Shown here: positions 1 through 15,375 of the stretch, in pieces
Layout of the letters: each line of letters begins with the position of its first letter
Position numbering within the stretch: position 1 is the first letter of the stretch
NCBI GenBank assembly: GCA_029582165.1
Contig: CM055872.1
Coordinates: forward strand, 5,611,582-5,675,581
Direction: 5' to 3'
Source: Portulaca oleracea
Taxonomy: Eukaryota > Streptophyta > Magnoliopsida > Caryophyllales > Portulacaceae
Length of the DNA stretch: 64,000 bases
The notes under the pieces: model-generated
Seen by the model: only the letters and a program-made list of their open reading frames with translations
Databases searched by the model: none
What the model was told of the DNA's origin: nothing
Made by a program: the position numbers and the translations under genes

Positions 1-1498
<1,498 letters not shown>

Positions 1499-2225
1499 AA
1501 CTGTTCTCTTTAAATTGTCGTATGTGTTTATGTACACGTATGTATTTGATAATCTCGTGTGTTTATTTCGAGCTATCCCTTGGTTATAAATATGCATACT
1601 TGTCAATGGAGATGTAACTTTTTTTCGATTATTCAAAGTTTATAATAGGTTCTAAACTGTAAAGTTTATATCACAATAAAATGTGAATTTCTGCACATTA
1701 CAACAGCTATGCGGCACAATATAAAGGACGAAAAATAAACAACAGAAATCATGAATGCACGTACTCTCAAGATTATAACACTTCCAATTAAAATCTACGT
1801 CGTCCTTTTTTTTGAAATTTCTTCTGAAACATGTGAATCGACCACTTGTTAATGGATAAATTTGAATTAATTATTATAGTGATATTCACCAAACAATATA
1901 TATATTAATTAACTTGCATGATTAGGACATTAGTTAAATAACATCCATTGATTTAACGACATAAACTTTAATGAGGGTGATAGTAGCTAGCAAGCAAATG
2001 GATTTACACACAGATTAGATGACAACCCTTCCTAAAACGTGGGTCATTTGACACACTCATACTACTTTAGTAAATCTTATTCGTATGGTAATAGAAATTA
2101 ATGTTTTCTTATCCGAAAGAAAAGTAGCCAAAATTGGTTGTTGGTTGATAACTTGTTCACAACTTGCTCATGAATTTAATCGAGTTGATCGACGTGGTAT
2201 ATATATGTAGTCTTGCCTATATGCC
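1499..2225. other. Intergenic: 3' flank of first peroxidase and upstream region of second
   Basis: AT-rich spacer. An AATAAA-type signal lies near 1674, about 180 bases after the stop codon, and fits polyadenylation of the upstream gene. I see no coding signal or transposon end here. Confidence 0.6.
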
Positions 2226-2234
2226 TATATAAAT
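2226..2234 (+). promoter_or_regulatory. TATA box of second peroxidase gene
   Basis: TATATAAAT lies 76 bases before the ATG at 2302. Transcription would start about 30 bases downstream, near 2256. The in-frame ATG at 2257 would then sit at the cap, which favours the ATG at 2302 as the true start. Confidence 0.6.
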
Positions 2235-2247
2235 TACCCAATTTTGA

Positions 2248-4998
<2,751 letters not shown>

Positions 4999-5475
4999 TA
5001 TCTACAATAGTGTATTATGCCTTTTATTTATACGTAACGTATATTTATTTTTATTTTGGATTTATCGAGCGGGGAAATGAATCCAAGCAGAATAAACCCT
5101 TTGCTCGATAATTTATTAAGGTTGCAATCAGCAATCATATATGTGTATAGTTACGTTGTATGCTAGTCAATGTATTGGACCTACTATATATAGTGATATT
5201 AAGTGTTTAAGTAAACCACGCTAATCAGAAATACAAATATTATGTGCTCGTTAACACTTATTGTCGGTTGAATAAAATGGACTAGTCCTGCTAATCATTG
5301 AAATGAAAAACGAGAAATGCATATGGCAACTAAATTTGATCTTTAATTACTCTGAAAAGATGAAAATTTGGCATGAAATGGTTAAAGCTTTGCTCTTTTG
5401 CTATAAAAAAATTTATAAAAAAAATCAATCCAAACACTCGTAATTGTGTGATCATAAAGAACTAATGAAAAGATA
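4999..5475. other. 3' flank of second peroxidase
   Basis: AT-rich sequence after the stop codon. No gene or repeat end recognised. Confidence 0.5.
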
Positions 5476-5755
5476 TACTCCCTTCATCCCAAATTATTTG
5501 TCCACTATTCTATTTTTTAATATGTCAAATTATGTCTACTTTCTTAAAATAGAAATTTTAATTTTATTGAAATATTAAAATACTCTTAATTTGAATTTTA
5601 AAAGTATTTAAATATGAGAGGGATAAGTTTAAATAGTAGTTTTGAATTTAAAACTCAGGATATTATTAAAATTTTATTACTAATTAAAATTAATTTATTA
5701 ATTTTTCTTAAAATATACTCTAAATTAAAGAGGATAAATATTTTGGGGCGGACCT
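5476..5755. mobile_element. Stowaway-like MITE, right end eroded
   Basis: Starts TACTCCCTTCATCCC. The right end (around GGGGCGGAC) is the degraded complement. The interior is AT-rich and non-coding. Confidence 0.6.
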
Positions 5756-5908
5756 AGGAAAAGATATGAAAGAAGACAAACAAATATAAAAATCAAGAAA
5801 AGAGTCGTCAAAAAATCGTTCTTTGTAAGTGGTTGCCTTGCAAATTGTGCACATTTTCTAACTTGCCAATGGGAAAGTATACTATACAAAACTACAAACT
5901 GGACAAGC

Positions 5909-6238
5909 TAATTATGCTCAAGGCTGTCAAAAAACTGTCTGATCCGAAAATCCGGTTCAGTCCGACCCGGAAAAAAGCGGGTCTGATCATAGAATTTTTG
6001 TCCGAATTTTCACATTGATTGATTTGACCGAAAATTCGAACATAATATTTTCCAATTTTCTATTGTCCGAACCACTGTTAGAAATTTGAATTCATCTTGT
6101 CAGATTTGTCGACCAGTCAGTCCGACCCGAAAAATGTTCCAAAAAACTGGGTATCGGACATCAAGTTTTCATCCGATGTCCGATTCGTCCGAACCCGGAT
6201 TGACCCGGACCCGAATTTTTGACAGCCCTAATTATGCT
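5909..6238. mobile_element. MULE-type MITE with 10-bp target duplication
   Basis: The 10-mer TAATTATGCT occurs at 5909-5918 and again at 6229-6238. The element between has inverted ends built on GGCTGTCAAAAA. Inside are many CCGACCCG / CGGGTC motifs. A 9-11-bp duplication is diagnostic of Mutator-like elements. Relatives occur at 7049-7338, as fragments near 23270 and 26262, and at the window's right edge. Confidence 0.8.
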
Positions 6239-6442
6239 ACTCGTTTTTTTTTTTTTTTGTGGACTTAAATTTGTTGTCCTATGCCATTTTAATCTTAATA
6301 CTGATATCCAATGGCAAGCTACCTATAAAGATAATACAGATACTGCTGGACGGCTAGAGGCATACTTGTGAAAAGTTCTTCCACATTAACTGAATTGTGA
6401 TTTTCATGACATCCTATGCATATCGTGAACGACAATTACACA

Positions 6443-6697
6443 TTTTTAAATGGGTTTTTGGCTCAAAATAATCTGAAATTAAATGTGAGTGACTGAAAAT
6501 AATCCAGACTAACTTTTTGTTTATATTATTTTCAGTCAAGTCCGAACTTTTCAAGGGTCGACGACTGCGCGAATTCAGTTTAGTCGAGTCGATAGGTTAA
6601 ACGTTTGACACATTCTCAGCCAAAAAGTCAGTTTGAATTATTTTCAACCACTCACCTCTGAATTTCGATCATTTTGAGCCAAAACCCCTTTTCAAAT
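6443..6697. mobile_element. MITE with GGGTTTTTGGCTCAAAAT ends
   Basis: Left end GGGTTTTTGGCTCAAAAT and right end its near-perfect complement. Flanks TTTTTAAAT and TTTTCAAAT differ at one base, which fits an old 9-bp MULE-type target duplication. Non-coding. Confidence 0.7.
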
Positions 6698-6771
6698 TCC
6701 ATATATGTATTAACTTCATTCACTATTTAACAAAGTTTGATATGATCTCCAGATAAACCAATTATTATATG

Positions 6772-7048
6772 TAGAGTATAACGCCCCGGCCCTTCTCGGA
6801 CCGCGGACATTCGCGATAAGCCATTTGAGGATCGCGATTGGCGCACAAATCACCAGTCTTTCAAGCGTGTTCGTCATCACGGCTGCGCAGGAAAACTTCC
6901 CAGAGGTCACCCATCCTTGGACTACTCACCAGCGAGGAGTTCCCAACGGATGAGCTAGCATAAAAGAAGGTGCACATTGATGATATAAGTAGTCATTTTG
7001 ATCCTCTTAAGCCACACTTTAACCACATATCCAGGGTGTTACATAGAG
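6772..7048 (-). mobile_element. Cassandra TRIM solo LTR
   Basis: LTR body 6777-7043 in minus orientation, flanked by perfect 5-bp duplications TAGAG (6772-6776 and 7044-7048). It matches the LTRs of the TRIM at 51784: TGTAACACCCTGGATAT at one end and the CCGCGGTCC / GGGCCGG block at the other. It contains the inverted 5S-rRNA-like stretch (the complement of GGATGGGTGACCTC), but the box A part is shortened. Cassandra LTRs are known to carry 5S RNA gene sequence. Confidence 0.85.
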
Positions 7049-7338
7049 TTGTCAAAAATTTGGTTCGAATCATTCGTGTATAGATGAGTCGGGTATTGGA
7101 CGAAAAGTTGATGTCTAATACCAGTCTTTTTAGGTATTTTCCGGGTCGGACAACTCGGACAAGCCTAATTTGGGTACATGTTAGGTCTGGTCAATACAAA
7201 AATGTTACATGTTGTGTTTGGATTTTCGGTCACATCAGTGGAAGTTGAAATTCCTACGAAAAATTTATGACTATACCTAGTTTTTTGAGGTCGGATTAAA
7301 CCGAATTTTCGGGTCGGACATTTTTTTTTACCGTCCTA
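7049..7338. repeat. Diverged relative of the GGCTGTCAAAAA MITE
   Basis: Starts GTTGTCAAAAATTTGG directly beside the Cassandra LTR and ends in CGGGTCGGACATTTTTT...CCGTCC. It is internally rich in CGGGTCGGAC. No clear target duplication. Confidence 0.5.
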
Positions 7339-8832
7339 ATTATATGATACTATTTAAAGCACCTATATCTAGATCTCTAAATCAATTAATTTTTTATAAA
7401 AAGCTCAATATTTATTACATAGTTCATTAATATTATTGCAAAATTTATTAATATATGCAAATTCAGTGATTTTTCAATATATCCATTGAAAATAAATTAA
7501 TTTTTTAAATTATATAGAGTGAACTTCTGAACTTAGATAAATCCACCAAAAAAACGTGGCATAATTGACCACAGACAAGCCATGCATACAACTAACAGTC
7601 TAATATACTAACCATAATTCATAACATTAGACAGCTTTAAGACTATAACCATGGTCTTTAATTAGGTTATTTTAGGTATGAATGGATAAGTTATAATAAA
7701 TTGAGATAAATTAAGATAAATTATAGTAATATTTTTTGGGGAATTGTGTTTTTAGAGTGGATTTTTTTTTATAGAATTGTGTTAGGTTTGGATAAGTTTT
7801 GATAAATTATAATAAATTAAGATAAGTTGGGAGAGTTATATCCAAATTAAAAAAACAGGGCGTATATGTGTAGTGTGCATGCATGGTGACATCATTGGTC
7901 ATGACTCATGAATCATGATCACTATTAAAACTATGACATGGACTCCAAAGTCCAAACAAATAATGAAGGGAAAAGAGGGGAAACAAGATGACGTTGAGAC
8001 ATCTATTTCGGCCTATCCACAACGTTGGGCTAATATTCAGCGCGGGTATATATCATCTCTGCCATCTAATCTCAATTCCTAACTTTATATTTCTTAAAGC
8101 TAGCAAAATGATAAATATTTGGATGTAAGATAGTTAATAATCATCTTGTATTCATTTAAATAATTTATAAATAAAATATGAGTATATTTAGATCATTAGA
8201 AAGGTATGTTTCATTACTTTGAGGGTTATTATAACTTATTAAAAATATAAAAATATTTATTTATTTATATTTTTCATAAATATAAAATTATGTATAAAAT
8301 GTGTATTTTCTACTATATATAATTGATATAATTAGGAAATTATTTATATTTTTTGACCTATCTAATAAGTATTATATTTTTATAGTTGATAATTATTAGA
8401 GAAATATCATTAAAAGTTACAAAAATATTATTAACCATCTTTAGTCAAGATGTTTATCATAATTTCATCTAGTGCAGATATTTCGGGTTTTAATCAAAAG
8501 CTTGGATTAGATTTAATTTGATTATGATCTAACCAACCTTTTTTTTTTTTTGGATTCTGGGTAAAGGAGGAATATAAGGGTATTTAGGAGACTCTTCTAG
8601 CAAGGCGTCTACCTAAATTATCATAAAACAAAATAAGTGAAGAATTAGAAAAAGGGCTAGAACTCTAACCAACCAATTTATCACTTATCCATTTCTCTTA
8701 AAATAGCACAGCAGAGAGCATATGAAGAATAAATTAAATGCATGTACCCACGAGAGTACTTTTTATATCCCTATTTATTTATTTATTTAACTATTTTTTT
8801 TTTGTCTCTAGTTATTTGTTGTTTGACGTTTT
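7339..8832. other. AT-rich intergenic stretch
   Basis: No coding region. One MITE copy at about 7661-7862 is listed separately. The rest is low-complexity AT sequence and short homopolymers. Confidence 0.5.
7661..7862. mobile_element. MITE of the GAATTGTGTTTTTAGAG family
   Basis: Central GAATTGTGTTTTTAGAG with flanking ATGGATAAGTT / GATAAGTT arms, ending near AAACAGGGCG. Related copies are at 42302 and 62876. Boundaries are approximate. Confidence 0.5.
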
Positions 8833-9561
8833 TGTTGGGTTTATGGCCCAAATTCTATTTTGAAGGCTTCGGACGCTACCAGCGCCTCGGTTCGAAGTCG
8901 TCACTCAAGGCGCTGCCCCCTGGCCACAGACACTGCCAACGTCAATTACAGAAGTTGTCGTATACTAGGCGCTGCCAGCGCCTCAAGGCGTGGCCAACGT
9001 CTCCGGGTGCTATCTTTTGTCTGCGACGGCTTCTCCGATTTTCTTTTCTTAGGTTAATTAGTAGTTAACCTAGTTTCCTTTTCCTTCATTCTACTGTAAA
9101 TATAGGTTATTATTAACCTATTCATTCTAACACACAAAAACACAAAGAGCATTCTTCACCTCTACTCATCCCTAGGTTGTGAGAGTATTTTGAGAGTTAT
9201 TATTTTGCCCTCAGCTTATTCCCGTTGTGCTATTAACCGTTTGAGATCTTTCCTTCATGATCTCGTTGTGTCATATAGCCGTTTGGGATCTCTCTTGTAA
9301 TATCTCCCCTTATACTAGTGGTTTTACGCTTTGGGTTTCCACGTAATTTTTGTGTCTTTATACTCTCTATTTTAATTATTGATCTTGTCATATTTCTTCT
9401 CAATTTATACATCCTAATAATTTTCTCTTCCACTGCAAATACTAAACTCTTTACCTCGATCCTAACAATTTTCAAGGTAATTTTTACTAATTTTATATCT
9501 ATATTTTCCATCTCTCGTGATTAATACCTTCCAATCTAAGTTAAATGATCCTAACAGTTTT
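8828..9561 (+). mobile_element. Solo LTR of an LTR retrotransposon
   Basis: Body 8833-9556 starts TGTTGGG and ends CCTAACA, flanked by perfect 5-bp duplications GTTTT (8828-8832 and 9557-9561). It contains a GC-rich core with repeated GCGCTGCCAGCGCCT-like motifs (8860-9010), then a U5-like T-rich tail. The ending ATCCTAACA-TTTTCAAGGTAAT occurs twice (near 9459 and 9548), so the tail is locally duplicated. The open frames here (8742-9068) are not a gene. Superfamily unassigned. Confidence 0.7.
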
Positions 9562-10004
9562 CAAGGTAATCTAAGTAATTTTTAGTGGGTTATATTGGTT
9601 TCTCCTCAATATCAAAAGTGACCAATAAAAAGGGATGGTAGGAGCATAACATTGTGTCGTCTACTATTAGTCGTGTGCTATATAGCTTTATGATCAAGGC
9701 GGGAGTATAAACATATAATGTACGTAAGCATGATGTGCATGACCGATCGGGTCACTTAACTTTTATTATTGGTTAAAATTGTTATCCCAAATTGTTTTTT
9801 TGGTCAAACTTTCACTCCATTTTTTAAATTATTCAAATTTGCCGCAACAGGCCATTTTGTGGATGGAAGTAGAGTGTGTGATCTATAATTGATGGTGGAA
9901 AGGCGTGGGATTGGAAGAACATGTTACTTCCGTTGAGTGTTGTTTCTTTTCCTTCTACCTTCCAATTACTTAATTAGTCTCTTACTCTTCTTCTACATCT
10001 CTTC
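9562..10004. other. Intergenic, no feature seen
   Basis: AT-rich spacer between the solo LTR and the nested MITE/CACTA cluster. Nothing recognisable. Confidence 0.4.
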
Positions 10005-10921
10005 TTAGACCATGTTCTTTTGTACGGTTGGTATACTGCTGAAATGGTGTGGTATGGTGAAATTGTGAAAAGTATGGTAAGCTATTGACTGCACTACAAC
10101 ATGGCAGCCGAAACATGACCATCACTGGCGACCGACAAGTGAACAATCGCAAAAAAGAAAAAAGGCGTGCGACCGTTTATTAGAGACCATTCACTAAACG
10201 GTCGATAAGTAGCGACCGTTGAGTTAGCCAGTGTTAACGGAACCGTCGCTAAGTTGCGACTGTTCACTAAACGATTGCTAAGTAGTGACCGCTTAGTTAA
10301 CGGTGGCTAATTGAACGGTCACTTACTAGAGATCGTTCACTGAACGGTCACTAAATAGCGACCGTTCGCTGAACGGTTGCATAATTGTTACTATCGACAA
10401 CTCCATTCGAAAATCAGAAACCTAACTCAAACACCCCACCCCTCAACCTTCAATGACAATTCCATCTATCAATTCTCATCTCATCCTCTAACCTCCATCT
10501 CACTTCATCACCCATTTCTCATCTACTTCTCCCCTTCACCTCATATTCGGTTGCAAATCAACCAAGGAAACCTTGAGAAGTAGTGGGTCATCTCCATTTC
10601 AAGAAAAATGTCCACCATTCGATACAAAGAGAAGAGCAAGGGAAGAAAATCGAAGACCGAAGGTGCTATCTGGGTGTAAAAGTAAAGAGGAGCATTGAAA
10701 CAAGGGGGTGGATTGTGTGGGGGTGACAACCCACAGATCCCAATTTTTTTAATGTCTTTGATTTTTAGGTTAGAGCTAGATTTAGGTTTTATTTATGTCG
10801 ATTTTCACTTGTAATTACAGATTTATTTCTTCAGTCTTGTTATTCGATCCTTTGATTTAATTTGAAAGCTATTTTTTGGGTTTATTTTCAGTTGTATTAA
10901 TTTCACATCTGGGTTAAGTTT

Positions 10922-12266
10922 AATCACTACAAGATGGATTGAAAAATAAGACCATTGTGAATGGTCTTAGTTAGGCTTAAATGGTCGCGCCAGAGGTCGT
11001 GCGACCGTTCACGACGGTCGTGTCCCAATGGTCGTTTAAGGGACCGACAGACCGTTCAAATGAACGGTCGCTAATTTGCGACCGTTCGTGAACGGTCGTA
11101 ATCAAACGGTCGCCCGGTCCCTCAACATCAAGAAATCAAGAAAGCAACTCAGTTCAAGAGAAGAAAAGAAAACTCGGAATCAAACGAGTATAAAATATTT
11201 TAGAACAAACAAGTATAACAATAATCAGATCCAAATTTTAGATCAACTCATAATCATTAATCAAATCAATTCTAACCCAAAAATTCATTCATCACAATAA
11301 TCAGAACAAACACAAAAAAATTGAAAACCAATCAAACGAGTATCAAAAATTGAACCCAGAAACATATGCAACCAAACCCAGAAAAATGGAAGAGAGAGAA
11401 GAACAAGTTAAGAACAAAATCACCCAAAAATTGGATTAGTGCGTAGAAAGTTGAGACTAAACATGTGAGAATAACAAAATTTTAGATCCAAATTCGAATA
11501 CAAAAACGAGACTAATAAACAGTGGAAATTTCAATCTAAATCTAAGCCTAATTGAAGCATTACATGAACCCAAAAAAACTTGGGTACGGTGGGTTGTCCC
11601 CCCTTCCCCCCAAAAAAAAAAACGTTCACACTTGAGATCGACCTTCAACCTTAGCTTGGTTTATATTCTTAAATCATGCTCCTTTCTTCAAATCTGGACG
11701 GGGATGGGGACGGGTTTTGGGAGCGGGGATGGGGACGGCTATATATATCCCCGTCCCCGATCCGCCTCATTGCCATCGCTACACCATCTTATTCATCTCT
11801 CACCAATTCTGTCTCTCGCCGACCCCCCTCTCTCTAACTCTTTTCTTCTCTGCTCTTCACCCTCCATCTCTCAAACTCACAATCTCACATTCTCATCCCT
11901 GCTTCTCTCATATACCCGAGACCACATCGAACTACACCATTGAAAATCATTTGTGCACTCACAAGCATCTAAAATTTGGGGGCACAACCAACCGTACCCA
12001 AGTTTTTCTGGGTTTGGGAGGGAAATTTTCGGATATAACTGGGGATTCCCCGCCCCATTGTCATCCCTAGGTGGACAAGAGAAGGTACTAGTGTTTGAGA
12101 GGAAAATTTCCAGATATAACTGGGGCGCGATCATTCATTTAAACGGTCGCAAATTTGCGACAGGTCATTGAACGGTCACAACTGTACGGTCGCCCGAAAA
12201 AAATACGACCGTTCAATTAATGGTCGCAACGGACGGTCGTATTAGAGCATCCATCTTGTAGTGAAT
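10922..12266. mobile_element. Non-autonomous CACTA transposon (inner)
   Basis: Body 10925-12263 (1339 bp) with ends CACTACAAGATGGA and the complement of CACTACAAGATGGATGC, flanked by the perfect 3-bp duplication AAT. Its subterminal repeats (10975-11115, 12120-12245) use the same ACGGTCGC unit as the outer element, so both belong to one family. A further inverted-repeat segment sits inside. No transposase is present, so mobility would need one from elsewhere. Confidence 0.88.
11567..12018. repeat. Inverted-repeat segment inside the inner CACTA
   Basis: Arm 11567-11603 (AACCCAAAAAAACTTGGGTA...) and arm 11978-12018 are inverted copies about 37 bp long, enclosing 374 bp with GGGGACGGGGAT-type GC blocks. 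It may be a foldback element or part of the CACTA's captured filler. Confidence 0.6.
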
Positions 12267-12840
12267 GCATGTCTTCTTCTTCTCTTTCTCGATCAGTTTA
12301 TTACCTCAATTATGCATTTATGTGTGTTGATTTTGGTGATTAATATGTTATTGGTTTGTTCGAATGTAGCTAGGTTTAGTTCGTGTTTCTGGCCAAATGC
12401 GACCATTTCATGAACGGTCGCTAATTTGCGATCGTTCATTTATGTGACCGTTCATGAACAGTCGTTAATTAGTGTTCAATGGTCGCGCACTTGGCCAAAC
12501 GACTATTCAGAGGCAAACGAAGTGAACGGTCGCTAATGAACAATTGCACTCCTCCTAGAGCAATTGTTCACGACCCTTTTCGACTGTTAAAAACGGTCAC
12601 ATTTTGGTTGCCATGTTGTAGTGATGGTATGGTAAAGTTTGTGGAAAGAATGATTGATATGATAAGTGAATAGAGAAAATGTGAAAAGTATATGAGAAAA
12701 TTGAGGAGAAAAAAAAGTGATGAGATATATTGGTAATAATTATGGTAAAGTCTGGTATGGTATAGTAAAGTGTGGAAGAATATTAAGTAGTACGATGAAT
12801 TGTGGTACTGCACTGCACCATACAAAAGAACAGGGTCTAA

Positions 12841-13247
12841 TTGTGTACAGGCTATTCACACTTTCTCCAACAGACCTAAGACTTTAGTGTTAAAGTTTCT
12901 CAAAATCACTAGTCAAACAAATCCCCTAACTTAATTTGGGGGTTTTTAGTACACTGGAAGTGAAATTTGGCAATTCAGGATATGATCCTTGAGAAAGTTG
13001 AAAGAGATCGAAGAAGAAGGAGGGTGAATGAAAAGGTGAAATTGTTTGACTGGTGTTTGCATCGGAGACCCCCAATTTTATTTGTGTTCTCAGAAAAATA
13101 AAGATAAATTAAAAGACCTACAATAGCCGATTAGTATTCAATCAGTTTAAAAAGTTGAGCGACAATTTTAGTCAATTTAAAAAGTTGAGTGTCAATTTTG
13201 ACAAAAAAAAAATAGAGAGTTAAGGTGACAAGTTTATAAAAAATAAA
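12841..13247. other. Intergenic, no feature seen
   Basis: AT-rich, no coding signal. Two partial copies of a short phrase (AAAAAGTTGAG near 13150 and 13180) are the only local repetition. Confidence 0.4.
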
Positions 13248-13663
13248 GGGAAATTCCATTTGGCAGGCTTCAACTTTTGACTATTTCAAATTGTCAACTA
13301 CTTTTGAAATTATTCCAAATATTAAGTTTATTTTAAAAGTTATTCCAAATGGTAGACTTATTTTGAAAATTTAAAAAATTATTCTAAATTTTCAAACACT
13401 TTAAAAACTATTATTATGTGTTAAATAATTTAGATATTATTCCAAGTGAGTCAATTGTGAAATTGATAGGTAGAGCAAAATGAAATTGAGAGATGAGGAA
13501 AATTTTGCGAGCAATATTTTTATAACAACGGTACAAGTAGAAGTTCACGAGATGGAATAATTTTATAATAAACCTAGCTATCATTTGAAATAGTTTAATA
13601 AGTGGTTGCCAACTTAAAATAGCAAAAGTTGAAGCCTATCAAATGAAATTTCACAAAAATAAA
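13239..13663. mobile_element. MITE with 9-bp target duplication
   Basis: Body 13248-13654. Left end GAAATTCCATTTGGCAGGC and right end the complement of GAAATTTCATTTGATAGGC are inverted repeats that continue into TTCAACTTTTG. The flanks AAAAATAAA (13239-13247 and 13655-13663) match at all nine bases, which suggests a MULE-type element, though the duplication is low-complexity. Confidence 0.7.
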
Positions 13664-13767
13664 AATTGGGTGACACAAACCGTTGCTTTCACTAAAGTAT
13701 GATATTATTATACATCAAATTAACATATTAGATATATTGCTTATGTGTTATAAAACTTTCATTGACA

Positions 13768-13838
13768 TCTGTTGTCGTCCAGTGGTTAGGATATCCGGCT
13801 TTCACCCAGGAAACCCGGGTTCAATTCCCGGCAATGGA
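13768..13838 (+). tRNA. tRNA-Glu (UUC), possibly decayed
   Basis: A 71-nt cloverleaf. The acceptor stem TCTGTTG/CAATGGA pairs over 7 bp with two G-U wobbles. The D stem GTCC/GGAT pairs. The anticodon loop CTTTCAC has anticodon TTC. The T arm CCGGG-TTCAATT-CCCGG is perfect, and box B GGTTCAATTCC is consensus. A T5 run starts at 13844 and would stop Pol III. Oddities: one C-A mismatch in the anticodon stem and one box A mismatch. It lies alone among transposons, so it may be a pseudogene or a recent stray copy. Confidence 0.8.
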
Positions 13839-14475
13839 AATAGTTTTTGAATTCTATTTTGCTTTTGCTTTTCAAAAGCTTTTTTTTGGTTCACTAGAAT
13901 TATCCCCTTTATACATGTCCGTGTATGAGGAAATGGTTATTTACATGTGACTCCATATCTTGTGTTGGTGAGATTACACTTGGACTTCTGGTTGTTTAAT
14001 TTGTTATAAACTTGTTATGCTTGATTGTTTCTCTTGTATTATTGTTATTGCTACTATTACTATATTATTATTATTATTATCACCATCATGCTTTTGTAGC
14101 AATATCCCAATTAATTATATACGTATTTGACTGCACACTATATTTGACAAGCACTAATATCAATAGTTCGCTTAGCGAGCATTATTTTACATATACCGAT
14201 TTGGGTTGTTGAGCATTAATGAGGTTCGGATGAGCCAATGTTGTTACTGAACCTGAGTCAGCGAGCATACCTTCAAACAGTGTATTTTTTTTATAAGTTG
14301 CGGTCATTAGACCCTTTAATTGAAAGTTAAAAAGGCTAAAAAGACAGCAATAGCGAAGTGAAAACCGCAAAGGAAAGCACAACGAAAAGACAACAACCAA
14401 CAAAGAAGTCACACAGCCAAATCACAAGACAAACAACAAAAAAATAAAACACTAAATTTAACATTTTCGATCTCT
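13839..14475. other. Intergenic, no feature seen
   Basis: Contains a short (ATT)n tract near 14060. No gene seen. Confidence 0.4.
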
Positions 14476-14652
14476 TCACCACTGCTCTTTAAGCCGCTTC
14501 TCAACAGTCTTTGGGTCCCCGCGAATGAAGCCAGAACCACAACCAAACTTAGTCACTCTGCACGCCTCATCATCCAAACTATCTAAGGAGAAATCCACTA
14601 CATTTGAAGATTTTTCAGAAGAACTATCCAACAGTGTATTTAGCCTTGGTTT
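14476..14652 (-). pseudogene. Orphan coding-like fragment, protein C-terminus
   Basis: Read on the minus strand, 14652 to 14476 is open for about 58 codons and ends at a TGA. The translation looks like real protein, not random AT sequence: it contains SLDSLDDEACRVTKFG, then SGFIRGDPKTVEKRLKEQW just before the stop. Composition is acidic then basic, with no low complexity. A TAG at 14653-14655 closes it upstream and no ATG is present. I do not recognise the parent protein. It may be the last exon of a broken gene or a fragment captured by a transposon. Confidence 0.45.
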
Positions 14653-14911
14653 CTACCCTAGAATTTGACTAATCCCTAATAAGAAAATTAGCCTTAAATT
14701 AAGCAGATGAACGTCAGTCTTTAAACCGGCCGGTCTAAATGGGATTGTTGAACAAAACACCATGCATGAGTATTCAAAAATTAATTAAAAAAAGCAGATA
14801 AAAAAGAATGAAAGTGGGAAACGAGAACTAAACATGAATGTTTGTAACTACTCTACCTTGATGAAAATGACCTCTTAAAGATAACAAAAATTTATGCCAA
14901 CAATTAGTTGA

Positions 14912-15310
14912 ATTTATTTTCAACTACGGTAGTTGAAATGTATAATTGCCCTTAATTTCGTCATTAAAATTTAAAATTAATATATATATTCATCATAGGA
15001 CTTGTTACAATAAATAAATCTATATGTTAAGTTATAATTTTTTACAAAATTGAATATTTTAAAGGAAATTCTACCATAGTTTACTTTTTTTCAACTATCG
15101 TAGTTGAAAAGTGGAAAGACCATTAATTTTACCATAAAAATTCAAAATCAATGTAGGTTGATCAAATTAACTTGATACAATAATTAACCATGTTTAGGAG
15201 AATATAATTTTTTTTAAAAAAATATAATTTATTTTTAATAAATGAATGATATAAAATTTTCAACTACCATAGTTGAAAATAAATTCAACTATGATAGAAA
15301 TTTCATTTAA
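14912..15310. repeat. Palindrome-bearing AT-rich repeat, partly dimeric
   Basis: The near-palindrome TTCAACTAYSRTAGTTGAAA occurs three times (about 14930, 15098, 15260). Segment 15065-15305 begins GAAATTCTACCATAGTTT and ends with the complement of GAAATTTCTATCATAGTTG, so it is a MITE-like unit. A partial copy lies to its left. Confidence 0.55.
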
Positions 15311-15375
15311 TTAATCAAATCAATAATAGCTTGCGGCGAGGCAAGTAATACTTTGATAGTAGATGCCAATTAAAT

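Larger units (their letters stand above)
10092..12623. mobile_element. Non-autonomous CACTA transposon (outer)
   Basis: Starts CACTACAACATGGCAGCC and ends with the complement of CACTACAACATGGCAACC, the CACTA (En/Spm) terminal motif. Many copies of GCGACCGTTC...GAACGGTCGC near both ends (10145-10385, 12395-12600) are subterminal repeats, where transposase normally binds. Flanking triplets CTG and ATG differ at one base. It codes for nothing recognisable and is interrupted by a second CACTA. Confidence 0.85.
10005..12840. mobile_element. GCGGT-family MITE split by a CACTA insertion
   Basis: Ends TTAGACCATGTTCTTTTGTA (10005) and the complement of TTAGACCCTGTTCTTTTGTA (ending 12840) are near-perfect inverted repeats. 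Removing the CACTA at 10092-12623 leaves an element of about 300 bp rich in GGTATGGT, like the copies at 21110, 26584, 38563 and 48181. Copies of this family begin TTA and end TAA, as expected for TA duplication at TTAA sites. Confidence 0.75.

Noticed and set aside
8742..9068. 108-codon open frame with Arg/Leu-rich product
   Set aside because: It falls within and just before a solo LTR with perfect target duplication; the GC-rich core explains the openness.
10145..12600. Repeated short palindromes considered as a CRISPR-like array
   Set aside because: Spacers are irregular and very short, the context is a plant CACTA transposon, and the units are subterminal repeats.
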